NCBI RefSeq assembly: GCF_033705735.1
Contig: NZ_CP131130.1
Location: 2,607,001-2,671,000, forward strand
Reading direction: 5' to 3'
Length of the DNA: 64,000 nucleotides
Source: Shinella zoogloeoides
GTDB taxonomy: Bacteria; Pseudomonadota; Alphaproteobacteria; Rhizobiales; Rhizobiaceae
Shown: one piece after another, positions 27,630-36,458 of the stretch
Position numbering within the stretch: position 1 is the stretch's first letter
Layout: every line of letters begins with the position of its first letter
Notes under the pieces: generated by a model
What the model was told of the DNA's origin: nothing
What the model saw: the letters and a program-made list of their open reading frames with translations, nothing else
The model's database searches: none
Translations under genes and position numbers: made by a program

Positions 27630-28997
27630 ATGACGAAGGCTCTGCTGATCGAGAACGGTGTGGTCATCACCATGGATGCCGATCGGCGCCTATTCGAGCG
27701 CGGCCACGTGCTGGTGGAGGATGGGCGCATAACCGCGATCGGCGCGGGTGCAGCGGACGGCATGGCGGATGCGGAACGCATCAACGCTGCCGGCATGGTC
27801 ATCATGCCCGGCCTGATCGACACCCACGCCCATGCCGGCCACATGCTGACCAAGGGCCTCGGCGGCGATTCCGACGACTGGATGACGACCACCGGCCGCA
27901 TCTATGCGGAAGCCACGGACCCGGAATTCTGGGCGGCGGAGGCGGCCCTGTCGGCAGCCGAGCGCATCCAGTGCGGCACCACCACCGCCGCGCTGCTCTT
28001 CGGCGGCGGCCCGGACATCATGCGCACGGAGGCCCCCGAGGCCGCCGAAGCCCATCTGGCCGCGATCCTTGCCATGGGCGTGCGCGAAGTGCTCGCCGTC
28101 GGCCCCAACAGGCCGTCCGCCGCAAGCGTATACCGCACCTGGCGCGCAGAAGCCCATGACGATGTCGCCGTCTCCCCGGATGTGCAGCTCGATGTTAGCG
28201 CCGGGCTGATCGACGCCTGGGCCGGCCGCAGCGACCGCATACAACTGGCGGTGTCTCTCCCCGTCTTCAATGCGGCGGAGCTGGAGGACGGCGCGGCAAT
28301 CGACCTTTCGAAAAAAGCGCAGCGGCTCGCGCGGGAAAAAGGCGTCCTGCTCGTCCAGGACGGCCACCGCGACGGTTCGATTTCCGCCGCCGACGAGAAA
28401 ATGGCCCTCTTCGACGGCCGCTCGCTGCTTGCCCATTGCGTCGACCTCACCGAAGCGGACAGGGCCGTTCTGAAGCGCACCGGCGCCAAGGTCGCGCACA
28501 ATCCGAGCGCACTGATGTCGGTCTCCGGCCGCTGCCCCGCGCCGGAATTGCGGGCGGAAGGCATCACCGTCTCGCTCGGTACCGATGCCGCCGCGCCCGA
28601 CCGTTCCTTCGACATGTTCCGCAACATGTTCCAGGCGCACCGCTACCACGCCCGCCATTTCCGCGACGATACCGTGCTGCCGCCGTCCGAGCTTCTCGAA
28701 ATGGCAACCATCGAGGGCGCCCGCGCCCTCTCCATGGAAAGCGAGATCGGCTCGCTGGAAGTGGGCAAGCGCGCCGACATCCTGCTCGTCAACATGCGCC
28801 AGCCGCATCTGTGGCCGCCGGTCGATCCGGTGCAGCGCCTCGCGCGCTTCGCCAACGGCGCGGACGTGGACACGACCATTGTCGGCGGGCGCATCCTGAT
28901 GCGCGGGCGCAAACTCGTCGGTCAGGACGAGGACGCCATCCTCGACCGGGCGGAAAAGGCCTTCCGGCTCGCCATGCGGCGCGCCGGCATCGCGTGA
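27630..28997 (+). CDS. Amidohydrolase (chlorohydrolase/deaminase type)
   Basis: A 455-aa amidohydrolase paralogous to the one at 20696-22138. Metal ligands are H66 and H68 in GLIDTHAHAGHMLTKGLGG, followed by LVQDGHRDGS, LLAHCVDLTEADR and SLGTDAAAPD. ATG 27630 is preceded by GGGAGG; the ATG at 27585 lacks a ribosome site. It is the first gene of a plus-strand transcript, divergent from the ABC importer, with another amidohydrolase 16 bp downstream. Having two related hydrolases with one importer suggests successive or parallel steps on similar substrates. Confidence 0.87.
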   Translation: MTKALLIENGVVITMDADRRLFERGHVLVEDGRITAIGAGAADGMADAERINAAGMVIMPGLIDTHAHAGHMLTKGLGGDSDDWMTTTGRIYAEATDPEFWAAEAALSAAERIQCGTTTAALLFGGGPDIMRTEAPEAAEAHLAAILAMGVREVLAVGPNRPSAASVYRTWRAEAHDDVAVSPDVQLDVSAGLIDAWAGRSDRIQLAVSLPVFNAAELEDGAAIDLSKKAQRLAREKGVLLVQDGHRDGSISAADEKMALFDGRSLLAHCVDLTEADRAVLKRTGAKVAHNPSALMSVSGRCPAPELRAEGITVSLGTDAAAPDRSFDMFRNMFQAHRYHARHFRDDTVLPPSELLEMATIEGARALSMESEIGSLEVGKRADILLVNMRQPHLWPPVDPVQRLARFANGADVDTTIVGGRILMRGRKLVGQDEDAILDRAEKAFRLAMRRAGIA

Positions 28998-29013
28998 AGA
29001 AAGGAAACCGGAC

Positions 29014-30210
29014 ATGACCGAAGACATCCTCATCCGCAACGCCCGCCCGATGGGCGCCGCGCCGGTGGACCTCCTCATCCGCGGCGGGCGTTTCAGCGCC
29101 GCGGGCGGCGACCGTCCCGCCCGGGAAATCGATGCTGCGGGCTTCATCGCCCTGCCCGGCCTCGTCGAGGCACATACCCATCTCGACAAGACGCTGATCG
29201 GCATGGACTGGTTCGAAAACCGCGTCGGCCCGACCCGCGACCACCGCATCCTCGCCGACCGCAACGCCAAGCGCGAGCTTGGCATCGACGCCCGAAGGCA
29301 GTCCGCCCGGCAGATCCTCCAGACGCTGAAGCTCGGCGTCCTTCACATCCGCAGCCATGTCGACGTCGACACGGAAATCGGTATCGCCAATATCGAGGGC
29401 GTGCTGGAAACCCGCGAGGCGCTGCGCGATCTCGTGGATGTGCAGATCGTCGCCTTCCCGCAGAGCGGCATGCTGCCGCGCGAGGGCACCTTCGAGCTGA
29501 TGGACGAAGCGATGAAGGCCGGCGCCGATATCGTCGGCGGCATCGACCCCGCCACCATCGAGCGCGATCCGGTGCGCCATCTCGATGCGATCTTCTCGCT
29601 CGCCGAGCGCCACGGGAAGCCCATCGACATCCATCTGCACGAACTCGGCGAACTCGGCGCCTTCTGCCTGGAGCTCATCATCGAGCGCACGCGCGCGCTT
29701 TCCATGCAGGGCAAGGTCATGGTCAGCCACGGCTACTGCCTCGGCATGCTGGACGCCGCGCGGCAGAAGGCCCTGATCGAGGCACTGGCGGCCGAGCGCA
29801 TCGCGGTGATGACGGTCGGCAGCCCCTCGGCCCCTGCCCTGCCGCTCCGGCTGATGCGGCAGAGCGGCCTCGTCGTCGCCTCCGGCTCAGATGGCATCCA
29901 GGGCACCTGGGAACCGTGGGGCAATGGCGACATGCTGGAGCGGGCGAAGTACCTCGCCCAGCGCAACGGCATGACCAACGACGCCGACCTTGCAGAAACC
30001 ATGCGCATCTGCACCTTCGGCGGCGCCGAGGGCATCGGCCTTGCTCGCTACGGCTTTGCCGAAGGCGACCATGGCGACCTCGTTCTGGTGCCCGCCAGCA
30101 CCCTTGCCGAGGCCGTGGCCCTGACGCCGCACAAGCGCACCGTCATCCGCCGCGGCCAAGTCGTCGTGCGCGACGGCGAGCCGGCCACGAACCTGCCGGA
30201 CATCGCCTGA
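29014..30210 (+). CDS. Cytosine deaminase-like (CodA/AtzC-type) amidohydrolase
   Basis: A 398-aa amidohydrolase of the cytosine deaminase/N-isopropylammelide hydrolase branch. The strand-1 motif is VEAHTHLDKTL (H54, H56, with the branch-specific DK at 58-59). Later motifs are HSHVDVD-like IRSHVDVD, DIHLHELGE, MVSHGYCLG and the metal/general base Asp in ASGSDGIQGTWEPWG. It sits 16 bp after the previous hydrolase with AAGGAAA upstream. Family members deaminate or open pyrimidines and s-triazines. It probably acts on the product of the upstream enzyme or on a similar ring. Confidence 0.87.
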   Translation: MTEDILIRNARPMGAAPVDLLIRGGRFSAAGGDRPAREIDAAGFIALPGLVEAHTHLDKTLIGMDWFENRVGPTRDHRILADRNAKRELGIDARRQSARQILQTLKLGVLHIRSHVDVDTEIGIANIEGVLETREALRDLVDVQIVAFPQSGMLPREGTFELMDEAMKAGADIVGGIDPATIERDPVRHLDAIFSLAERHGKPIDIHLHELGELGAFCLELIIERTRALSMQGKVMVSHGYCLGMLDAARQKALIEALAAERIAVMTVGSPSAPALPLRLMRQSGLVVASGSDGIQGTWEPWGNGDMLERAKYLAQRNGMTNDADLAETMRICTFGGAEGIGLARYGFAEGDHGDLVLVPASTLAEAVALTPHKRTVIRRGQVVVRDGEPATNLPDIA

Positions 30211-30386
30211 CGCGCCCCGCCGCCGCCGATCACGTTTCCGTGCATTCGCCCGCGCCACCGGCCGGGCGGGCGCAAATAGGTGGACATCCCGCTGCGGAAG
30301 ATGTTTTACGGTGTTTTCCCCAGCACGGCGGCGGCCCGATTCACGAAACCGGCGGCTGCATACGCCATCTCAAAGCGGACAGCACC

Positions 30387-31871
30387 ATGAACGAGGCACG
30401 TCACCCGCACGGAACGTCGGCAACGGCTCCCGCCCTTTCGGAGCAGGAAAAGAACGTCATCATCGGCGGCGTCCTTCTCTCCATGCTCCTCGCCGCGCTC
30501 GACCAGACGATCGTCGCGCCCGCCATGCCGACCATCGGCCACGCGCTCGGCCATGCGGATTACCTGCCCTGGGTGGTGACGGGCTATCTCCTGACCGCGA
30601 CGGCCATGGCGCCGCTCTACGGAAAGATCTCGGACGTGCACGGCCGCCGCACGACGATCTTCGCCGCCATCGTCATCTTCCTTATCGGCTCGCTGGTGAG
30701 CGCGCTCGCGCCCAACATGCTGACCCTGATCGTCGGCCGCGCCGTGCAGGGCCTCGGCGGCGGCGGCCTCTTCGCGCTCTCGCAGACGGTGATCGGCGAC
30801 CTCGTGCCGCCGCGCGAGCGCGCCCGCTACGCCGCCTGGATCTCGGGAACATGGGCGGTCGCCAGCATTGCCGGCCCGCTCCTCGGCGGCACCTTCGCCG
30901 AACATCTCCACTGGTCGCTGATCTTCTGGATCAACATTCCGCTCGGCATCGTGGCGCTGGCGATCATCAACAACCCGCTGAAGAAGCTGCCGCGGGTGGC
31001 GCGCACGCACAGCATCGACGCGGCGGGCGCGACGCTCCTCGTCGCGGCGACCTCGCTGCTCCTTCTGGCGCTCAACTGGGGCGGCAGCACCTATCCCTGG
31101 CTTTCGCCCCAAATCCTCGGGCTCCTCGCCTGCTCGGTCGTGCTCTGGGCCCTCTTCGCGCTGCGCCTGCGCCATGCCGCCGAGCCGCTGATCTCGCTGG
31201 AGGTCCTCGCCGATCCCGTCGTGCGCTGGGGCACGATCGCCATCTTCCTCGTACAGGCCGCCAATGTCGGCCTCTCGGTCTACCTTCCGGTCTATGTGCA
31301 GTCGGCCCACGGGCTGACGGCCGGCGGCTCGGGCATGGCGATGCTCGGCCTGCTGCTCGGCACCGTCTTCGGCGCCACGACAAGCGGCCGGGCGATCCCG
31401 CGCTTCACCCATTACAAGCGGATCGCCCTTATCGGCGGCGTGCTCAGCCTGGTCTGCCTTGCCGTCCTTGCGGCCGTCGCCGGCCGGTCGTCGCTGGTCG
31501 TACTGGAACTGCTGACCATCGGTGTCGGCTTCGGCACCGGCATGACGTTCCCGGTCACCACGGTTTCCGTGCAGAACGCGGTCGACCAGGCGCATCTCGG
31601 CGTCGCCACCGGCCTCCTGACCTTCCTGCGCTCGCTCGGCGGCGCTCTCGGCGTCGCGGCGCTGGGCGCCATCGCGCTCGGCAACGGCCTGCCGCTCGGC
31701 GGCGAGGGCGTGCAGGCGGCAGCAGCCGGCGCGGCCTCCGCCATGCCCTTCGCCTATATCTTCATCGCCTGCGCCCTTGCCATGGCGCTGTCGCTGGTCG
31801 TCTACCACCTCATGCCGGAACGCCCCCTGCGCGGCCGCGCCGAGAGCGAGATAGCCGCGGTCGTCGAATAG
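30387..31871 (+). CDS. MFS transporter, MDR/DHA2-type (14 TMS)
   Basis: A 494-aa major facilitator protein of the DHA2/EmrB-like drug-resistance family. Motif ALDQTIVAPAMPTI in the first membrane helix and GKISDVHGRR in the 2-3 loop are diagnostic, and about 14 hydrophobic segments follow. The start at MNEARHPHG has a weak ribosome site (AAAGCGG). It is 176 bp downstream of the amidohydrolase pair in the same direction. It may export toxic products of that pathway or be an independent multidrug exporter. Confidence 0.88.
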   Translation: MNEARHPHGTSATAPALSEQEKNVIIGGVLLSMLLAALDQTIVAPAMPTIGHALGHADYLPWVVTGYLLTATAMAPLYGKISDVHGRRTTIFAAIVIFLIGSLVSALAPNMLTLIVGRAVQGLGGGGLFALSQTVIGDLVPPRERARYAAWISGTWAVASIAGPLLGGTFAEHLHWSLIFWINIPLGIVALAIINNPLKKLPRVARTHSIDAAGATLLVAATSLLLLALNWGGSTYPWLSPQILGLLACSVVLWALFALRLRHAAEPLISLEVLADPVVRWGTIAIFLVQAANVGLSVYLPVYVQSAHGLTAGGSGMAMLGLLLGTVFGATTSGRAIPRFTHYKRIALIGGVLSLVCLAVLAAVAGRSSLVVLELLTIGVGFGTGMTFPVTTVSVQNAVDQAHLGVATGLLTFLRSLGGALGVAALGAIALGNGLPLGGEGVQAAAAGAASAMPFAYIFIACALAMALSLVVYHLMPERPLRGRAESEIAAVVE

Positions 31872-31876
31872 GCCGA

Positions 31877-31931
31877 CGCTGGAGCAATCCCAGCGAAACC
31901 GCTGCGCACTTTTGCCGGCATTGCTTTAGCG
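31877..31931 (-). repeat. Rhizobial intergenic palindromic repeat, copy 1
   Basis: Read on the minus strand, the core GGCAAAAGTGCGCAGCGG plus TTTCGC matches the core of the repeat at 59034-59140 at 21 of 24 positions. The ends AGCAAT/ATTGCT pair to form a hairpin. It lies between the convergent MFS and cupin genes and overlaps the cupin stop codon, so it may serve as a two-way terminator. Confidence 0.6.
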
Positions 31932-32441
31932 CGTGGCACCCTCTCGCCAAAGCGAGAGGAGCGGGCCGGCGATGCCGTAGACCGGATCGCTTGCCGGGAT
32001 CGGCAAGGCGGCGATGATCTTCAGTTCGCCGGGCGTCGCGGCTTGCGTTTCGATATCCGCGTGCTGGCCCGGCGGATAGCCGCCGACCACCAGGAAATCG
32101 TCGCTTGCGGACATCCGCCTGTGGCCGGTGCCGGCGGGCAGTACAAGGCAATCGCCGGAGCGGACATCGACGGTGGCGCCCTCCGGCCCGCCGATCAGGA
32201 GTTCTGCCTTGCCGCCTGCGATGCCGAGAACTTCATGCGCGCCGACATGGTAGTGCTGGTAGGAGAAGACGCCGTTGCGCCAGAGCCCCTGCCAGCCCGC
32301 GTCGTGGAACATCCCTTCGAAGGCGCGGGCCGCATCCTCCTCCTTGCCGCCGAAGAGGTCGCGATAGACCAGCACCGGCAGGAAGGGATGGTTGGGCACC
32401 CATTCGCTCGGGGGGAAGAACAGCGTTTCCGGTTGCTTCAT
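31926..32441 (-). CDS. Cupin-domain protein
   Basis: A 171-aa single-domain cupin. The metal-binding motif appears as YQHYHVGAHEVLGIAGGKAELLIGG, with H, H, E and the later GTGHRRM histidine. It lies 6 bases after a DUF3175 gene and probably shares its stress promoter. The function is unknown. The protein resembles small RmlC-like cupins of rhizobia annotated only by fold. Confidence 0.8.
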   Translation of the reverse strand: MKQPETLFFPPSEWVPNHPFLPVLVYRDLFGGKEEDAARAFEGMFHDAGWQGLWRNGVFSYQHYHVGAHEVLGIAGGKAELLIGGPEGATVDVRSGDCLVLPAGTGHRRMSASDDFLVVGGYPPGQHADIETQAATPGELKIIAALPIPASDPVYGIAGPLLSLWREGATR

Positions 32442-32447
32442 GTCGCC

Positions 32448-32747
32448 TCACTTGCCGCCTTTGGGGGCCTTGCCGAAATCCTTGCGCAATTCGTCCTTGG
32501 CCTTTTCCAGCGTATGGCGCCGCTGCGCCGAGAGCTGGTCGCCGGCCCGGTTGATATAGAATGTGAGCATGGACATGGCCGAACGGAAAGGGCTCGATTT
32601 GCGTCGGTCACTCCGTTCGGCGGACTGCTTCAGGGATTCGGCAATCCTGCTGGCGCTGCGCTGTTTGAAGACGCCGTCTTTCAGGTCGAGCGCGTCGCTG
32701 TTTTCGGTCACGTCCTGCGACCATTTCTTCTTCCTTTTCTTTGTCAT
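32448..32747 (-). CDS. DUF3175 protein
   Basis: A 99-aa, strongly basic protein beginning MTKKRKKKWSQDVTENSDALDL, the hallmark of DUF3175. The C-terminal half is helical and charged. AAGGAGAAGG precedes the ATG. A GGAAC-N18-TT promoter element lies 28 bp upstream of the ATG. The family is common in rhizobia and of unknown function; the basic N terminus and the neighbouring Ku genes suggest a DNA-associated stress role (inference). Confidence 0.82.
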   Translation of the reverse strand: MTKKRKKKWSQDVTENSDALDLKDGVFKQRSASRIAESLKQSAERSDRRKSSPFRSAMSMLTFYINRAGDQLSAQRRHTLEKAKDELRKDFGKAPKGGK

Positions 32748-32774
32748 CTTCCTTCTCCTTCACCGTGCGAGTCG

Positions 32775-32799
32775 AACCGCGCCGCCGGCCGAATGTTCC
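32775..32799 (-). promoter_or_regulatory. EcfG/RpoE2-type promoter for DUF3175-cupin
   Basis: GGAAC at 32799-32795, an 18-base spacer, then TT at 32776-32775 on the minus strand. This fits the RpoE2 consensus GGAAC-N18/19-TT of rhizobia, about 28 bp upstream of the ATG. Confidence 0.7.
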
Positions 32800-32800
32800 G

Positions 32801-32825
32801 GGAACCCAAGGTGATATGGCGCATT
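32801..32825 (+). promoter_or_regulatory. EcfG/RpoE2-type promoter for the small protein-ku genes
   Basis: GGAAC at 32801-32805, an 18-base spacer, then TT at 32824-32825, 36 bp upstream of ATG 32862. It is back to back with the DUF3175 promoter, the two GGAAC boxes being one base apart. Confidence 0.6.
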
Positions 32826-32861
32826 AGAGGAGACGATGCGCGTTTGCGGAGGTTCGAACCC

Positions 32862-33083
32862 ATGGACAACAAGGACAGGCTGATCCTGGCGCTGGCGGCG
32901 CTGCTGCGCGCCGAGCGGGAGACCCGCGGCGCCCTGATGGAGGCGCTGGAGGAGGATTCCATCTCGCGCGAAGCGCTTCTCGCCATCCTGTCCGATCCCA
33001 TTCCCATCGTCACGCAGGAGGATATCGAATTCGCCGAACGCTTCGCCATGTCCCGCCACCTGCCTATCGGGGGGAAGGGCTGA
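32862..33083 (+). CDS. Small helical protein translationally coupled to Ku
   Basis: A 73-aa protein (MDNKDRLILALAALLRAE...), acidic and predicted helical, with no recognised domain. GGAGG lies 9 bases upstream of the ATG. Its stop shares a base with the ku start (TGATG), so translation of the two is coupled. I do not recognise the family. The coupling suggests a function with Ku, but nothing in the sequence shows a catalytic motif. Confidence 0.7.
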   Translation: MDNKDRLILALAALLRAERETRGALMEALEEDSISREALLAILSDPIPIVTQEDIEFAERFAMSRHLPIGGKG

Positions 33084-33880
33084 TGGCGCCGCGCTCGTTC
33101 TGGAAGGGCTATCTCAAGCTCTCGCTCGTCACCTGCCCGGTAGCGATGTCGCCGGCGATTTCCGCGGAGGACAAAGTCCGCTTCCGGACGCTGAACGTGA
33201 AGACGGGCAATCCCGTCGTCAGCCGCTATGTCGATGCCGTCACCGGCAAGGCGGTGAACGAGGACGACGAGGTGAAGGGCTATCCACGCGGGGAGGACGA
33301 CTATGTGATGCTGGAGGACGAGGAGATCGAGGCGGTGGCGCTGGAAAGCACGCGCACCATCGATATCGAGAGCTTCGTGCCGCGCGAGAGCATCGAATGG
33401 ATCTGGTACGATTCCCCGCATTATCTCGTGCCGAACGATACGGTGGGCGAGGAAGCGTTCTCCGTCATCCGCGAGGCCATGGCCGCGACCGGCACGGTCG
33501 GCATATCGCGGCTCGTGCTCTATCGCCGCGAACGGGCGGTGATGCTGGAGCCGCGCGGCAAGGGCATCGTGCTCTGGACGCTGCGCTACGGCGACGAGGT
33601 GCGCGACGACAAGGATTATTTCGCGGGGCTGAAGGACGCCAAGCCCGAATCCAAAGCCCTCTCGCTGGTGAAGACGCTCATCAAGGAGCGAACCAAGGAC
33701 TGGGATCCGAAGATGGCGGACGATCCGGTGCAGGACCGGCTTCTCGACATCATCGCGGCCAAGAAGAAGGGCCGCAAGCGTCCCGCGAAGGCCAAGGCGC
33801 CGCCGCCGACCTCGGGCAATGTCGTCAACATCATGGATGCGCTGCGCAAAAGCATCAAGGCGGAAGGCAAGGGCAGGTAG
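33083..33880 (+). CDS. ku: Non-homologous end joining protein Ku
   Basis: A 265-aa bacterial Ku. The N terminus MAPRSFWKGYLKLSLVTCPV and the core beta-barrel motif with LESTRTIDIESFVP and DSPHYLVPND are typical. The C-terminal tail is basic (KKKGRKRPAKAKAP), as in Ku proteins that bind DNA and recruit LigD. It converges on ligD, whose stop lies 1 base after its own. A second ku lies at 36459-37319 on the other strand. Confidence 0.95.
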   Translation: MAPRSFWKGYLKLSLVTCPVAMSPAISAEDKVRFRTLNVKTGNPVVSRYVDAVTGKAVNEDDEVKGYPRGEDDYVMLEDEEIEAVALESTRTIDIESFVPRESIEWIWYDSPHYLVPNDTVGEEAFSVIREAMAATGTVGISRLVLYRRERAVMLEPRGKGIVLWTLRYGDEVRDDKDYFAGLKDAKPESKALSLVKTLIKERTKDWDPKMADDPVQDRLLDIIAAKKKGRKRPAKAKAPPPTSGNVVNIMDALRKSIKAEGKGR

Positions 33881-33881
33881 C

Positions 33882-36455
33882 TCAGCCCCCCGCCTTCGCC
33901 TTCAGCAGCGGCTTGGCCGCCTTCCTGAAATCCTCCCACGGATCGGAGCGAAGCGCCGCAAGGCGCGTCGGCGTGTTGTCGACCGTGAAATAGGCCGGGC
34001 CGATATCGGGGCTGAGCTCGCTCCATGCCAGCGGCATGGAGACCGCAGCGCCGGGGCGGGCACGCGTGGAATAGGGCGCCACGGCGGTCATGCCGCGCTG
34101 GTTGCGCAGGTAGTCGATGAGGATCTTGCCGCGCCGTTTCGACTTGGTGATGGTGGAGACGTATTTGTCGGGGCTGTCCTTCGCCATGGCGTCGGCGATG
34201 CCCTTGCAGAAGGCCTTGACGGCGGGCCAGCGCGCGGAGGGCTTGAGCGGGGCGCAGACATGCAGACCCTTGCCGCCGGAGGTCTTCACGAAGACCGCAA
34301 GGCCCGCCGCTTCGAGGCGCTTGCGGGTCTCCTCCGCCGCGTCGATGACGGCCTGCCATGTCACCTCCTCGCCGGGGTCGAGGTCCATGATGATGCGGTC
34401 CGGCCGTTCCCAGTCGGCCAGCGTCGAGCCCCAGGGGTGGATTTCCAGCGTGCCCGCCTGAACCAGCCCCATCAGGCCGTCGAGATCCTCGATGGCGACA
34501 TAGGGCTCGTCGTCCTTCTCTGCCGGGTCCTGCACCTCGATGACATGGGCGTTGATGCCCTTCCAGGCGTGCTTCTGGAAGAAGGTCTGCCCGTCGATGC
34601 CGCCCGGCGCGCGCAAGAGGGCGAGCGGCCGGCCGACGATATGCGGCGCGATATAGCGCCAGACGTCCGTGTAGTAGTCCGCAAGCCCTTCCTTGGTGAC
34701 GCCCTCGGCGGGCCAGTAGACCCGGTCGGGATGGGTGAGGCGCACGGTGCGGCGCGACGGCTTTTCGGCCCGAGGGGCGGCCGCGGCTTTTTCGGTGGCT
34801 TTCGACTTCGGCACTTCGGCAACGACCTCCGTGGCTGGCTTGTCTTCCCTCAGGCCCCGGAAGGCAGCATGGCGCAGATGCCCGTCGGCCGTCCAGGCCC
34901 GGAATTCCACTTCCGCCACCAGTTCCGGCCGCACATAGCGCGCCTGCCGCGCTTCCTCCGCCGTCAGCTTGCGGGAAAAGGGGCTCTCGTCCGTCCGCAT
35001 GCGGTTCAGCCGCCGGAAGAGATCGGCGGCGACGCTCGCGCTGAAGCCGGTGCCGACGCGGCCGACGGGGTCCAGCTTGCCGTTGCGGTAGACGCCGAGC
35101 ACCAGCGAGCCGATCGCCTGGCGCGAGACGGTGGAGGGGACATAGCCGCCGATGACGAATTCCTGCCGCGCCGAGCATTTCGACTTGATCCAGCTCTTGC
35201 TGCGGCCTTCCCGGTACGGCGCGTCGCGCAGTTTCGAGACGACGCCTTCGAGGCTGAGGCGGCAGGCGTGGTTCAGCACCAGCGCGCCGTTCTCGTCGAA
35301 ATGCTGGCTGTAGCGCAGGATGCCCCCGGTTCCCGGCACGAGCTTTTCGAGCAGGGATTTTCGCTCCTCCAGCGGCATGCGCGTCAGGTCGTAGCCGTCG
35401 AGATGGAGAAGGTCGAAGAGGTAGAAGACGAACCGGTCGTCGCGCCCCTCGCTGAGATCGGCCTGAAGCGCGGAGAAGTCCGATGCGCCGGCGCCGTTCT
35501 CCACGACGAGCTCGCCGTCGATCAGCGCCGTGCCGACGGGCAGGTCCTTGAGTGCCGCGACGACGGCCTTGCCGAACTTCTTCGTCCAGTCGAGCCCGCT
35601 GCGGGTGAGGAGCTTGATGCGGCCGGCCTCGATGCGGGCCTGCAGCCGGTAGCCGTCGAACTTGATCTCGTGCAGCCAGCGCTCGCCGACCGGCGGCGAA
35701 GCGGCCAGCGTCGCCAGCGTCGGGGGCAGGAAGTCGGGCAGTTTCGCCTTGCGGGCGCCCTTGAGGCCGGCGGGGTCGGGGGCCGTGGCCTCCTCGGCCG
35801 CCGGCTCCGTCTTCTTCGCCCTCGCCCTCGCCGTCTTTCCGGCGGCCGATTTGCGGATGCGTCCGGTCCTGGAGGACCAGCCGGGTTCCTCGCCGGCGAC
35901 ATCGGCGATGTCTCGCCCGGTCTTCACCGATTCCGGCCGCTCTTCGAGAAGGTCGTCCTCGCCCTCGGGCACCGCGAATTCGTCGTCGCCCTTGATCAGC
36001 AGCCAGTTCTCGCGCTTTTCGCCCGGCCTGCCGTGCATGCGTACGAGATGCCAGCGGCCGTGCAGCTTCTCGCCGTCGAGCTCGAATTCCATATGGCCCT
36101 TGGCATAGGCCTTGCGGGCGTCGCCGAGCGGCGTCCAGGTGCCGCGATCCCAGACGATCACCGTGCCGCCGCCATATTCGCCCTTGGGGATCGTGCCCTC
36201 GAAGTCGCCGTATTCCAGCGGGTGGTCCTCCACATGCACGGCGAGGCGCTTCTCGCTCGGCACGAGGCTGGGGCCTCGCGTCACCGCCCAGCTTTTCAGA
36301 ACGCCATCCATTTCGAGGCGGAAGTCGTAATGCAACCGCGTGGCGTCGTGCTTCTGGATGACGAAGCTGTGGCCGCTCCTGCGGCCTTTCCTGCCCTTCG
36401 GCTCGGCGGTGGACGTGAAGTCGCGTTTCTGCCGGTAGACGTCCAGCGTCGCCAT
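33882..36455 (-). CDS. ligD: ATP-dependent DNA ligase LigD (phosphoesterase-ligase-polymerase)
   Basis: An 857-aa three-domain end-joining ligase. The phosphoesterase domain (about 1-165) has HYDFRLE and HVEDHP. The ligase domain (about 235-530) has the adenylated lysine K265 in HEIKFDGYR, and LEGVVSKLRDAPY. The primase-polymerase domain (about 560-845) has THPDRVYWP and DLDPGEEVTW with the catalytic aspartates. Domain order is PE-LIG-POL. A basic Lys/Ala-rich linker (about 200-240) separates the first two domains. It is 3 bases after the minus-strand ku, forming a ku-ligD operon. Confidence 0.96.
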   Translation of the reverse strand: MATLDVYRQKRDFTSTAEPKGRKGRRSGHSFVIQKHDATRLHYDFRLEMDGVLKSWAVTRGPSLVPSEKRLAVHVEDHPLEYGDFEGTIPKGEYGGGTVIVWDRGTWTPLGDARKAYAKGHMEFELDGEKLHGRWHLVRMHGRPGEKRENWLLIKGDDEFAVPEGEDDLLEERPESVKTGRDIADVAGEEPGWSSRTGRIRKSAAGKTARARAKKTEPAAEEATAPDPAGLKGARKAKLPDFLPPTLATLAASPPVGERWLHEIKFDGYRLQARIEAGRIKLLTRSGLDWTKKFGKAVVAALKDLPVGTALIDGELVVENGAGASDFSALQADLSEGRDDRFVFYLFDLLHLDGYDLTRMPLEERKSLLEKLVPGTGGILRYSQHFDENGALVLNHACRLSLEGVVSKLRDAPYREGRSKSWIKSKCSARQEFVIGGYVPSTVSRQAIGSLVLGVYRNGKLDPVGRVGTGFSASVAADLFRRLNRMRTDESPFSRKLTAEEARQARYVRPELVAEVEFRAWTADGHLRHAAFRGLREDKPATEVVAEVPKSKATEKAAAAPRAEKPSRRTVRLTHPDRVYWPAEGVTKEGLADYYTDVWRYIAPHIVGRPLALLRAPGGIDGQTFFQKHAWKGINAHVIEVQDPAEKDDEPYVAIEDLDGLMGLVQAGTLEIHPWGSTLADWERPDRIIMDLDPGEEVTWQAVIDAAEETRKRLEAAGLAVFVKTSGGKGLHVCAPLKPSARWPAVKAFCKGIADAMAKDSPDKYVSTITKSKRRGKILIDYLRNQRGMTAVAPYSTRARPGAAVSMPLAWSELSPDIGPAYFTVDNTPTRLAALRSDPWEDFRKAAKPLLKAKAGG

Positions 36456-36458
36456 GGG

